From the NCBI GenBank assembly GCA_030248065.1, contig JASAMV010000350.1, positions 29,369 through 93,368 on the forward strand: DNA of 64,000 nucleotides. The letters are read 5' to 3'. Shown piece after piece: positions 1 to 12,709 of this stretch (position 1 is its first letter; each line of letters opens with the position of its first letter). The translations under genes were made by a program, and so were the position numbers. The notes beneath the pieces were generated by a model, which was not told the DNA's origin, ran no database searches, and saw only the letters and a program-made list of their open reading frames with translations. The stretch is from Rhynchonema sp. JSB1_4 (Eukaryota > Nematoda > Chromadorea > Monhysterida > Xyalidae).

Positions 1-3000
1 TGTGCATTACCCGCGCATACAGTCCCTTCTCTTTTTGGTGACACATAATCGGGACACGGAATTTTCGGTGGCTAAAGAATACTCACATGGTTTATAGAAC
101 ACCGGAGGTTTCTGCATAAGGCCCCGGCGATCTAAGTGGAAAATGAGGCTTGTGTATTACTGTGGTCAAACCAAGTCGTCAGATCACTCGCACCATAATT
201 CCAGTCCATCAAAATTCTGACAATGATTTCCCGCGACATTTCCCGTCCTTCAAAATCCCGAGCATCCATTTCCCGCAAAAATTCCTGGACTCTTAGGGAA
301 AACGGGAAATTTCTCCAACATTTCCCGTTCTTCAAAAACATATTCCGCGCGAGTCCTACACCAGAAATCTTCCTAATCATCAACAACCATACCAGCTGTG
401 ATGTATTTGAACAAAATTCGTTTGCTGATGCTGTTCACACTGTTTATGCTGAACATCGCGTTGATCATATTGAAGGACACGCAAGATCAGGCAAGGTTAA
501 CAACGAACAATAAACCATGAAGAGCAAGGGTAGACTGTAATGTATTTGCAAGTGCAGATATGTATGTACAGACTAACACAACAAGATAAGTACCACGTAA
601 TATATCATACTGGTAACTTCGACAGGCGCTGTATGTATTTTTTTATGACAACATGATGCATGCATCGGTGGACAAACTTCAGATTTGCGGGTACTACATA
701 CATACGATATCTTAGTCTGATAAAAATAGAAAAATCGCGATAAAACGCTCTGGAACATGTCATAAAAGTTTGTGGGAAATGGGTGTGATGAGCTGACACG
801 CGCAGCAAAGATGTCTGTACCAGCAATGTACTGTGGTTGTATGGAAAGATGGCGGATCAGATCAGAACAAAAGATGCCCCTTGAATATCAGGCTGGCTTC
901 ACATTACCCATTTGACTGCGGTTTTAAAACGTTTTAGTTAATGGCATATAGCATGTCCAACATGACTGGTGTTTCAGATGATGGAGGTTTTGGACACCGA
1001 GGATACATACTGCATATGTACATAATGTTTTGCCACCAATGTGTAACTGGCATGCAATTTCCGTACATCACATCACTTTTGTGCGTGTCACCAAGAACAA
1101 AGTGAGTAAGCAAGATACGATAAGTCATCCATACATATTTGGGTGATTATTTCCAAATAATTAAAGGTGATTAAAAAAATTATCCACAAACGTACACCTG
1201 TGGCACACATGTGCGGACATTAGTGGAGCATGTGCATGTTAAATCAGATTCAGACATGTTGTAGTGTACTGCTATGTACATACCGTTGTAACAGTTCGTA
1301 GTTCAATTTAAATTAGTCGGACTTAGGTGCAAACTTTGAAACTGCAGTTTTCTCCTTCACCCTTTTGACCATCCCACGAGAAATAACAGTTTTTTAAGTT
1401 GTGCAATAAAGCAAAAACGCCAACAAGGCTTATGTACGTATTTGCCAAGTTGCAGCGGGTAAAGTAAAAATCGGTTTTAAAATTGTTCCATGCTTCAACA
1501 ACGAAGTCTCACGAGGACTTTAACGACGAGCGGTACAGTTACCAGCGCAGCTTTCTTTTGTAAATTCCACCTGCATGTTGCGAAAGATGTTCATTTTTTC
1601 CTGAGGAAAAGTAACGAAGCGCCGGCCTGATGCGAGAGCGAGACTGCTTGGTGGGTGGGAACCGCGCGACTATTAATTGATACATTTTTTGAAATTTTTT
1701 ACGATGATCAAATCAGCAAATTTCATGCGCCTCGGTAAACAAACAGTTTTTGGCAGGAGAATGCAGCAGTATTTCAAACTGTTTGAACATTACAACTATT
1801 TCATCATGATGTTTTGCACGCAAATTAACAAAATCGTTCGTTATAATGAAAAAAATGGAGCACAAAGCACGAAAAAATGCTTAGGCAGACAAGTTGTCTG
1901 CGAGTTCGTCAGTGCGCTGTAAGTTTCATTGAAAGAAACGAAACTTACATTTGCAACAACAACTTTACATCAGAGCGTGCGGGTTATCAACTGCAGTGCG
2001 GGTACTGAATTGTCCTTCACCCCAAAGACAGTTTTTTTGCGCCGAAACATAAGCTCCAAGTGCACATTAACACGATGGTACTTGTAACAGATCAACATGT
2101 TTAAAACTTTTTTTCAAAAAAGCTGTTGCACGATTGCTTCGGCTACGCCTGTCATGTCAAACTAATCGCTTGCAATAACTGTACACCGTCTTGTACCGCA
2201 TTTTGTACACTATCAAAGGGTCAAGGTACCATCTACATGTTGCGTGCGCTTGTATAAATGCGGTGAAACTTTTATCCGGAAGTACGTGTGTAGGTACAAT
2301 AATGTGCCGGAGAATGCCAGACAACTCCCCACTGGGGGTAAATTCGGAAGTACAGTGTGAAAAATTTCAATTCAACGACGTACCACAGATTGCACAATAA
2401 GTCACTTGCTGTGGACATTTTCAGTGATGTTTCATTCAGAGGGCTTATTTGGAAAACGCTTGCAAGATTTTAAACTCCAAATCCGAAGCCCGACCCAAAT
2501 AACCCCCAGGGGCACCGATTTGGCATTCTCGGGCGGCACATACGAGTGGCAGGTGCCGCGCAGCCATCAACACGCAAAATTGCAAAATCGATGATTTGTT
2601 ATTGCGAGAATTTGTCGCGATCAACCTGGCGTATTACATAGGTCTCTTGGCCGCGCGTGCAAAAATCGGGACTCTTGGGCTTAATCCGATTTTGTTCATG
2701 AATGGAAACACAAAATTAGTTGCACACAGTACCGTACTGGGGAGAAACAACACGAAGTTTCAAGGGACTGGGTAGTGGAGTGAGGGTAGTAGGTGGAGTA
2801 CATAGTTTTTAGAGGTGTTCCTTTTACGAACGATGACGACAATCAATACAAGATCTTTTGACGAAATCCAAAAAGCTTTCTCCGCTCGATTTCTAAATCG
2901 ATTACGTAATATTAGGCAATGTAAAGGCTCAGAAAGTATCTTAGAGTCAACAAATCAGCAGAACAACTGAGAAGACGAACAGGTTTATTGTGGATTTGAC

Positions 3001-3533
3001 AAAGAATATTGAAACTCGGCTGGAAAATAGTGTAAACACACCTGGAGCTTGCGCATGTGTGTTGCTGCGATTAAATCTGGATTTTATTTTCAAGTTGTTG
3101 GACATTACTATTCGAATTAGGAAGCACAAGAAGTGCGTGTGGAAGAAACAAATCCCCAATTCCCCATGCAGATTGCAGGATCTTGTAATTACGTCATTGT
3201 GTTGCCAAATTTAGTGGGAAATAACACCCAATTTTAACAAAAAATACCTGAGGCTTTCGTCAACAATAAGCAACGAACAAGATTGAACAGGAAGAACTAC
3301 ATATGTATGTATGTAATGAGCACCTACATACGTGCAAGAGAAGACAACGTTTACGCAATAGCTACTAATGTCTTGTGGGCTGCGTGTGCTGCTGCAGCAA
3401 AAGGACTTGCTTAGCCATATCCAATGTGGATAATGTGCCAGTCAATAAAGCTTCAGCTTGGGCGAAATTTTGTGCAATATTTCGTTATTGCGCAAACACG
3501 TCAAGTTCTTTTGCACAGGCGTGTACGTGCATG
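1..3533. other. No gene seen
   Basis: AT-rich noncoding sequence with only short frames lacking splice context. It holds one copy of the GATGTTTCA motif at 2426. Confidence 0.5.
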
Positions 3534-3896
3534 TATAGTCCAGCCACCAGCTCATGAGACGACTTTTTTAAAGCTTGCTTGGCCAGATTAAAAAATGCAC
3601 CGGTTACACGGGTTTTCGCAAACAAAAGAAAGAGATCGGGCTGAGAGACATGATGACAACTTCCAGCTGGCTGACCTCAATTTGTTGCGTGCTTACGCGA
3701 ACAGCGACGTTGTTCAACACACAAATGTTTTGGGAGTAAAAGGGAATTTACGCACCGAGGTAGAGAGCGTGTTTTAAAAAAATACATGCGTTTCTCTTTC
3801 TTTCATTTCCGAAATACGTGGAACCGGAACATTATTGGATCCGCACAAACCAATTTCAAAAAAAGTCGTCTCATGAGTCCGTGGTTGGACTATACA
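3534..3896. repeat. Foldback element with about 40-bp inverted termini
   Basis: The ends 3534-3573 and 3858-3896 are inverted copies (TATAGTCCAGCCAC at the left, GTGGTTGGACTATA at the right, plus CTCATGAGACGACTTTTTT). The inside shows no coding. No clear target duplication. The right end overlaps the start of the next foldback, so one may have inserted in or beside the other. Confidence 0.6.
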
Positions 3897-4074
3897 CTCT
3901 GGCAATTCTTTTCGGAGAAACTTTTCAACCGCGTTGCCTGATCCGTAAAGCGCGTTATGCGTGCACTGGCTACAGAAGTCACGTGACCGCTATAGCCAGT
4001 GCACGCATCATGTGCTTTACGGATCAGGCAACGCGTTTGAAAAGTTTCTCCCAAAAGAATTGTCGGAGTATACA
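3890..4074. repeat. Palindromic MITE, about 82-bp arms
   Basis: Arms 3891-3972 and 3992-4073 are near-perfect inverted copies (GAGAAACTTTTCAA, CGCGTTGCCTGATCCGTAAA) around a short centre with TCACGTGACC. A diverged relative sits at 60511-60697 and in the mirrored arm near 63.6 kb. Confidence 0.75.
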
Positions 4075-5982
4075 GGGTGCGCCAAAAGCGGTACACCTCG
4101 GTTAAGGATATGGCGTGTGTGTGAGAAACTCGAACGAAAAGGCTTCAAGAAACACGAAAATGGGCTCAGTTTTGCAGTCAGAACATTTTTTGTCCAACAA
4201 TTACAAGTCCCAATTTTTGGACCCATATTTGACGGGCCCTTTTTCTTGGACCGAAAATGCCGGACTAAAAAATTAAGATAATTTTCGGATTCTCAGCGCC
4301 CGAAAACTCCTGTTACACAATTTTCGGCCTTTTTGGAGCCTTTTCGTAAGAGTTTCGCCACGCGTCATGCTTAACTTAAGGCAGCTATTTCTTAGCCATC
4401 CTGGACTTTCCCTTCCGTCAACCAGTGAAAGGTTTAAACTTTTCAGGAGTGTTTATATAAAGTGCAAACTATGGGGGTTGAACTGAGAGACAAACAATCA
4501 CGCAGCAAAATTGGACCAACAAACACTGACACTGTGTTACAGCGACTGCTCTTTACTTTACTTCTGGCTTTTTGTCATGCACGCTCAACGTGTGAAAAAT
4601 GTAATGTTTTGTTTCAAGTGTAGTTTGCAGCCATATTAGTGAGAATTTAAAGTGCAAATTCTAACTAAACTGTGATGACATCGGTGACTGCATGATTCTC
4701 TTGAGTTAAAATATTTCCTTGAAATCACACAATTTTAATAGGCAAACGTTTCAAAATGGAAATGATCATGTATGATCTACATAATGAAAAACGCGAAACA
4801 CGCACGTGAGCATAGGAAGCTCATATCGTAGAAGCATGAAGTGCCTTTTTCAAAAAGCCGGTTTTCTGAAAGGTTCTGCGGAAAAGTTAAAAAATATTTT
4901 CACTTTCTCGCGCATGGAGTCGTGGTACGATGCACTACGTAAAACTCTGAAGCCGTGTCGTCAATCATGTTTCGAAATTTTCTGTTGAGCAGAGCACACG
5001 TACATACATAGGTGAACGGTGTTCAAAGTGGCCGATATTAGACAATATATTGTGACCATGACTTTATATGAACAGAAAAATGTTGGAGGAAAAATAAAAA
5101 TCGGTCATGAGGTTCATGCTCTGAGACCAGGATGGACGACAAGGAATTACTGCGAATCATCCGGAAATAAATGAGAACAGATTGCGCGAGAAAAAGTTGA
5201 AAAAGACTTGAAAATTTATTCATTCGCAAAAAAACTGTAGTTTTTTTACAGATCAATCACTTGTAATGGTGCAAACGGCAGGTTGTGATAATTATCCGGT
5301 AAAAAAGTGGTTCGAACAGGCGATTTCGCAAAAATTAGGGTCTTGATTCAGCACCTATATGTGCATAGTACAGATAAAATAATGTTATACTGATGGACTA
5401 GGGATTGGCAAATACCACGCACGAAAAAATAAAATGAACCATGACGAAAGGGAAGAAATACATACATACCTACATTACACAGACTTGTCAGCGTCTGGAA
5501 TAAACTCAAAAACCTTGATCAACAGTGCAGCTAAGGTTGATGTGAAAAATTTTTAAATTTCCGTTATTTCGTTTCCGTTCCGCCGCTCCTGCTAAGTAGT
5601 ACTTAGGGCAAATATTACTTATGGTGTCTTTGACGTCTGTTTGCAGTCAAACTACACAACGGCAAACCAACCGCTTTTCGGGAACATTTTTTTGTAATTT
5701 TGACCTTGATTTGCGCATAACGCAAAATTTATGAAAGGAATCAAGCGCCACAAGTGACTTCAAACTGCACAACCCCAAACACAGGCAGATGTGGAACATG
5801 GCGCACGTGCTAGAGTGAAATGTGTACTTAATATGTACTTACAGCACTGCACCAGGAACCGCCTGAAGTCTGGGTTTGGTTCGAAACCAGAAACGGTATC
5901 GATCCCAGACTAGAAATCAAAGACGGAATGTTTTAGGAAAGTTGATTTATAGCGGTACGTGCCGGTGCGAAGAAGACGGTGA
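4075..5982. other. No gene seen
   Basis: Noncoding. A block near 4240 (TTGGACC.AAAATGC.CGGAC) is repeated near 51160, so part of this is old repeat. Confidence 0.4.
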
Positions 5983-6510
5983 CATGGCACCAGGGTTGGG
6001 CAAAAAAGGTTTTTTTCCCGAAAAATCGTTTTTTTTAAAAAAAGGTTTTTTAAAAAAAAACGTGTTTTTAAAACGCCCAGATGACCAAAATATGCCACCA
6101 AAAAAATTGGAAAACGCTCATGTTGGGAAGAAAACGTGGTTAAATGAAGTAATTCTATGTGTTCTGAGGCAAAATAAACGGGTTTCAACCCTTTTCTAGC
6201 GAGTTCTTAAGATCCCATAGCAGACCCGCATCATGGGACCAACTTTGGCTGGGGTCATCATTGAAAATCAAACTCCGTATGTCGACGTATCTCGTCAAAG
6301 TAAAAATTGGTCGAAAATTTTTTGAAAAAATGGGACAAAAAAATTGATTTTCCTTGATGATCAGGGTACTTTCCCTGAAAAATCAGGGAAAATCAAGGAA
6401 ATTCAGGATTTAAAAAAACGAAAAACGACCCAGGCGTTTTTTTAAAAAAAAACGTCGTTTTTTTTAAGAAAAAACGCCGTCGTTGTTTTTTGCCCAACCC
6501 TGCATGGCAC
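5983..6510. mobile_element. hAT-type MITE, CAGGGTTG family, copy 1
   Basis: The element 5991-6502 has termini CAGGGTTGGGCAAAAAA and TTTTTTGCCCAACCCTG and is flanked by a perfect 8-bp duplication, catggcac, at 5983-5990 and 6503-6510. Inside are poly-A/T runs and no transposase. It is inverted relative to the copy at 53899, with which it shares interior sequence. Confidence 0.9.
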
Positions 6511-9500
6511 ACGGGTTTTTCAGGGTTTCTTGTTCACAGGCATGCAAAAACAACGGTCGTTTTGGGTGAAATGGCCTTGTGTTATAGATACAGGTATACA
6601 GTTACTTGAGCAACACAGTATTATCAAGTAATTTGGTTGTCAGGTGTGGAAACATTGCGTACGTTATATTTCGAATTTTTGGGTTTTGGCTGCATTTTTC
6701 TAATGCCGATAGCCTGATGTTTCACGTGGGCTATACAAGCGATATGCATCGAAATTAAAGAAACAGTCAGGTTAAGCTACGTGATTAAGCTATCAACTAC
6801 ATTTGTATACACAAAGGCATGAACTTACTTGACAACAAATCTTGACAGCATCATTAAAATTGCACTTTTGTGTTTTTGTCTGGTTTTTCACCACCAGGTC
6901 TTGCAAGTACCACTACACTGCAAGGAGACACTTTTTTCAGCACGCAACCCATGCCAATCAAAGTGTACCTGTATACGCTCGGAATGATTTTTCTGCTTGC
7001 CGTATCGGTTTATTAAATGAATTAGTTTTTATACACCTAATCAGAATGAGTTACTTGTTTTATGGCCACGGCTATTTTTTGATATTTGATTATTATTGAA
7101 GGTGAAATAATAGGGACACGTGCACATGTTTGTATGTTGCATGCGATTGTGTAATGTCCTTGTGTGAGTGTGACACACGGGAAAGCAAGCAAGCGTATAG
7201 TCATAGGTGATGCCAAAATGGCACATAGTCTGGCGGTGATTGCGGTGGTTTTCGCACCGACGATGCTCTGGTGCACCACTTTGAACGCGAACGAGAAGAA
7301 AACAAAGGCAGAGTAAGGAAAATAAAATATATTAAGTTTCGCCATAATTGGGAAATATCGGCCGCTATTCCCCAAAATGGAGAGTGAACCTACGCCTCCC
7401 ACCTGCGCGGAGCAAAACGGCTGGTTTTCTCTCTGTGTGGTCGCTTATATGTTGGACCGTTGGCCTAGGCTTGAGTTTAGGGTCAGGCTTATGCTCAGGC
7501 CCACACGACCCCAAGCAGACATCTATGGTATTTACAGCATGTTACACCAGCTGCAATTTTTGGGCGATTGAGCGCAACGTCTGCAGCCTCCACATGCACA
7601 GAACAACCTCGCGTCACAGGGGCAGGCCTCAATCAGTCAAAAAATGCAGCTTGACACTTTTTTTGGCCGCTGCTTTGTGAAAACCCGCTCTTTTATCCCT
7701 GACACGACATGGTTAACGCTAAAAAAGGGTGAGCAAAAAAGGAAGGAAGAAACATGAAGACACGCCGCACAATAATTAAGACGAACAATTTCTGAAAAAT
7801 CATGCGAGTGTTCCCGGGGAAAATTATGCGCCTTCAAACGCTTGACCTACGTACAGTATGATGACTATATTTCTGAGGAAGCATAAGCGGTGTACGCAGA
7901 CTGCGTGACTGGTTCAGAATATTAGTGCCAAGCGCATTAACAATACGATGTATTCTGCAACCTTGGGGTATTGAACAGATTTGCATGTGAGACTTTAAAA
8001 TTTTTCATATTATACGCTTGTAAGTGCAATGTAGAAACTTTTCTGGATGCAAGCACTTACCAAGCAACGACAGCTGCATGTGTAGCGTCATTTGATGACA
8101 AAAATGAAACATAATCATGTGTGATGAAGAAGTAATCAGCAAGGTTTTCACGCAAAAACGTGTCAGACACGTCACACTGTCTGTGCGTGCGAGGAACACT
8201 CTATTCTGAGTATGCAATACTTTTGCCAGAATAATAATTGATTGGTGGTCAAAATATTTGTCAATGTTCTGGGTCACAGGTTCAGGTTCTGAACAGCTCG
8301 GAACCTGAAAAATGCGGCCACGGTGCAAACGCACGTCTATTGCACCAAAAAAATAAAAGAAGTTCCAAAGCACGTGGGAAGGGCAAAAACAGCGTTGGGA
8401 AATACCAAGCGGAAAAATATTCACGAAAAAGTGTAACTTCTTCACAACGATTTGCCTTTGCTCTATTGTCCCCCATTAGTGGTCAGTGGGTTTTCACTTT
8501 GAGGTATCAAAGACCATTTAATTTTATGCACTTACTCACACGGGCGTTCAATTTGCTATCTTGCATTTTCAGAACAAATTTAAAAAAGTTGTTGCGTGAC
8601 TTTTTGTGCGTGTACAGTGTTTCCTTTCCTTTGTGAACTTCGCGTGTGTGAAAATCACAGCGAGAAAATCATGAGCATTTAAACTTTTTTTAATAGTGCG
8701 ACAATAAAAAAGTCTCAAGTGCAGTTTTGCAATGACTTTCCAATTGTTCACGTGTTTGAGAAAGATAAATTTATCGCTTTGAAGTGACCCTGAGTGTCGA
8801 ATGAAAGAAAAAAGGTTTATCAAGATTGTATGCACAGTTGAGGAATGATGACAGCGTGCTTTGCAACGTGTTTAATAAAGGTGTGGCATTTGGGTTGTGA
8901 TCTATGATGCTTTTAATATTGTATTTTAAGCTTTTTTAAAAAATTAGATACTCAACGCAATGTTGCGCATTTCTGGTCAGGAACCCGAAGGTAGTAAGCG
9001 CAAATGTGGACGCGACTCAAATAATGTGTGTCCATCAGCAATACCACCGCATTTGCATGTCCGAAAAATAGTCTTCGGCAGAAAATATAAGTTTAAAGCT
9101 TCTTCTATGATGAAGATATAAAACAAAAGTATATTAATTAACAGCCGCTTTAGTTAGTGCAGAAAAATCGATAGTAACGTAATGTTTTCCGGGATCCCAA
9201 AAACACAGGGACGAGTTTTTACAAACATTTCCGCAAGAACTTACGGAATAAAAAATGAAAGACTTGTTTTTTATTAGTATACAAAGCAGCCCAACGGAAA
9301 TTTGTCTGCACAAAAATATCCAGGAAAAAACTATCCATGACCAAAAATGTCGATGTTTTGAAATAAATGTGACCAAATATGTGACGAAGTGCAAAATTTG
9401 TTCATATGGCGACATCCCCACGAAAACAATGCTATTTCATAACAGCAAAGCAAGGTTGCAACACTGAAGCGCGCCGTGTTTTCCGAAAAAACACTACGGC

Positions 9501-10639
9501 AATAGCACTGGTCATATTCCAATATTATGCAACCATGCAAACAAGCTTGGACGGGAAATTATGTTGCAAAAGACGAAAAGTTACAATGGACTTAACTACA
9601 CGTACATATACTGTATGTACATGTACATAGGTAGTCCAAACGTATTACATTTCATAAGAATTTGCTGTTTTTTTTCTGGCAAGTCCAGGGGGTGATTTTT
9701 TCTCACACACATGCTGGTTCTGTATACGACATTTCACTATGTGTACAAAGGGTGGTCCACAAAACTGCTACGCAATGTTTCTAAGGTTGGAATATTTTCT
9801 GCTTTCCATGAAACACAAGAAGGCCTACACATGGGCGATTGTTATCGCAAGTTCAAAACATAAGTGGTGGCTGATGTTTCACGAAATGTACATATGCACA
9901 CAAAACAAATCATAATTACAAAACATTGTGTGTTGGCACTCAGTGTCCACCCTGTATATACTTCGATCTGTATTTGTAACAAAAACCGGTGTGAGAAAGA
10001 TCTGCATTGTCGGGCTGTCTTATTGACAACAATATTTTGTCCAAAAAAACTGCCCGGCGGCCAAATATTTTCTAGCGGTTGCGCAAAAATGAGCAAGTTA
10101 TGCGTATTGCGAAAGAAGATCTGAGAAGACCAGAATACGCGCGGTTTCGGGCAGAATATCAAGTTTGCACACTCGTCAAAATATTGAGTCCGCTGCACCA
10201 GATGAGTTGATATGAAATAATTGGAGAGAAATTTCGGTTTGAAGTCAGGAACCTTCGGTTTCCGCTTTATTTTTTGAAATTTATTAATTTCAAATCGACT
10301 GAACAGCCAAGGAAACTTCGCCACAAAGGTTTCATCGCAATTTTTTCTCACACTCCGATCGATTTTAAAATTGCTGAAATCTGAAAAAATTCCTGCCCTC
10401 CGGCTGCACTCAGGTGTAGTGAAAAAAACATAAAGTTATGTAACACGCGAGCGAGACTTATTGCCATAACAAACTTGTAGAACATAAGTTACAAGTGAAC
10501 ACTGAGTTCTATAGTAGAACCAAGCCGAAACAAGATCCAGTTCCCCAACATGCACAATTTTACCATCTTGGGTACCTGCACTCCTTAAACCGAGAACTGG
10601 AACTAAAATCAAAATTGTTCGGTTTCTCAACACAGACCA
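6511..10639. other. No gene seen
   Basis: Only short open frames without splice or homology support. Two GATGTTTCAC motifs lie at 6716 and 9873. Confidence 0.45.
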
Positions 10640-11266
10640 GAGTGTTCCATATAAACCCCCGGGCTCTATTAGGAAAATGGTGGAAATTGGCTTTTTCCAA
10701 ACATTTCTCCGAATAGAGCCCCGGAGCTGAGTTAGGAAACGTTTCCGAATAGAGCACCATGGTTTTTGGGTACGTTCTTCCAACCCCTAACGTCATTGAA
10801 TGTTATCACAATCGTTTGTGTGCGTTTCAAAACATGCGTTATGTAATTCGGTCTTAGAACAGATTCTGCTGTAAAGATGTGCGAAAATGAGCTGTTTGTT
10901 CCTGTTTTGTGAACGTGTCTACCCTTTCTGTAGAGTCTTGGAAAACGTTTTACCCCAAATGGAGCCCCGGGCTCTATTCGGAAACGTTTCCGACTAGAGA
11001 TCTCGGAAGGCTCAAGTCGGTTGGGGGCTGTATATTGAAAACTCCGGTACCTACAGTACATATGAATTATATGACGAACAATCATACATCAAACCACACA
11101 TTAGTCTCAATTCACTCAGAGGCGGCAGGCAAGTGCATAATGATGACAAAGTCAACCCAAATTTTCGAAAATTGTATGTATAATGCATCGAACTGCTTTT
11201 CTGACTTATTTTGAACGATAAACTGAACTTGAGTCTTACAGACGGAGTCAACATGATTGGGAATAT

Positions 11267-11315
11267 TTTGGTAATCCGTGCCAGGTCTGTGATAGTCCTG
11301 GCACGGATTACCAAA
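11267..11315. repeat. Perfect hairpin, 19-bp arms
   Basis: TTTGGTAATCCGTGCCAGG at 11267-11285 is exactly complementary to 11297-11315, with an 11-base loop. Confidence 0.9.
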
Positions 11316-11747
11316 GTCTATGTACCGGAGTTTTCCGGTTACAGCCCCCCCACCGAACAGAGCCCCGGTGGGGCTCTATTTTTGGAACATTTTCCAAATA
11401 GAGCCCCATGGGGCTCTATTCGGGATTTTTTTCGTTTTCTGGTACCCATTTTGTGATCTAAATGGACCGATAAAAAAGGAGCAAAACGAGCTATTTTAGA
11501 TGATATTTCGTAGTTTTTGGTCTAAATCTTTGCCTTCCATGCACATAGAACCAAATACAGTCTATACAAAGCGTCTGTAAGACACGAAAACGTGTTGCAA
11601 TTAGGTATGAACCATATTCAAAACGTACAAAAATTTTACATGGGGCTCTATTCGGAAGATGGTTCGAATAAAGCTCCATGGGGCTCTCTCTATTTGGGAA
11701 AAAAATAATTTTCAAAATCCGACTTCCCACCTACTACCGAATAGAGC

Positions 11748-11789
11748 CCCAGGGGGTGTAACCGGAAAACTCCGGTTACACCCCCTGGG
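11748..11789. repeat. Perfect palindrome, 19-bp arms
   Basis: CCCAGGGGGTGTAACCGGA at 11748-11766 is exactly mirrored at 11771-11789 around AAAC. Confidence 0.9.
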
Positions 11790-11790
11790 A

Positions 11791-12482
11791 ATCCGCTCTC
11801 TTTAGGTGATAGAAAAAAGGGACCAAAACTCTTCGATGGCAGGAACTTGACCATTTTTCATTTTCTGCAAAGTATCGTCACTTTTCAGGCCAGATTCGAA
11901 AATCAGCTGATGTTCAGTTGGTGTGGCTGTATTGCATATTGAAAAAATTATTGAGAAAGATTTTATGACGAATATAGGTAAATTGGAGCGATCACAAAGT
12001 CTGATGTCGTACAATACACTTGTATGTATATGTATATCCACCGTAATTTCACGCGTGGGCTAATTTGTTGTCTGTGTCCGAAGAACTAAGTGCTGACACT
12101 CTGAAGCAAAGTGCATATATAGGCTGTGTTGTGTAATGTCAGACGAGCCCAGTCTCACACATCTCACAGAAAATCTGCATTTATTTCATGTGTACAAAAT
12201 ATCAAAATGCAATAAATTTCTGTATAAAATTAAGGAAACGTTCCAGTACAGTGCATTCTCCGTCCAAAACACGGCGATTCATGTGGGAGGGGGCAATGGG
12301 CAGTAATGTGGACCTTTGTAGTGGCAGTCCAGCACTGTTGGTCGCAGAATGACTATAACGAGAATCCATCCAAAAATTTTTCCTGTCTGACAAAGCAGAA
12401 CACCAGTGTCCATTTATAGTTTTTCCAACACATTTCTAACCGTATTACGGTCAATGTTGTCTGAATGCAGTGAGCTTGATAA
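11791..12482. other. No gene seen
   Basis: Noncoding, nothing recognisable. Confidence 0.4.
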
Positions 12483-12709
12483 TGGGTGGCATTTTCGAAA
12501 CGGTGTAAAGCTCAGTTGGGTGTAAAGGTCGGTGTAAGCTCGGTCGAAAGCTCGGTCGGTGTCAGCTCGGTGTAAACATGAAACATTCCACGTTAACAGC
12601 AGGCAATGTTTCATGTTTACACCGAGCTGACACCGACCGAGCTTTCGATTGAGCTTACACCGACCTTTACACCCAACTCACCTTTACACCGTTTCGAAAA
12701 TATCACCCA
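12483..12709. repeat. Near-perfect palindromic MITE, GGTGTAAA family copy 1
   Basis: Two arms of about 112 bases mirror each other from the termini TGGGTGRYATTTTCGAAACG inward, rich in GGTGTAA and AGCTCGGT steps. A longer, more diverged relative with the same right terminus (GAAAATATCACCCA) is at 14635-15144. Confidence 0.8.

Larger units (their letters stand above)
10640..11790. repeat. Cluster of GAATAGAGCCCC units in both orientations
   Basis: About ten copies of (C)GAATAGAGCCCC or its complement lie near 10652, 10713, 10745, 10958, 11366, 11395, 11640 and 11738, many as back-to-back inverted pairs. The cluster contains two perfect 19-bp-arm hairpins (11267-11315 and 11748-11789). Its right end is the ACCGGAAAACTCCGGT palindrome, also seen in part near 11040 and 11330. 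This looks like a composite foldback or satellite-like element. Confidence 0.7.
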
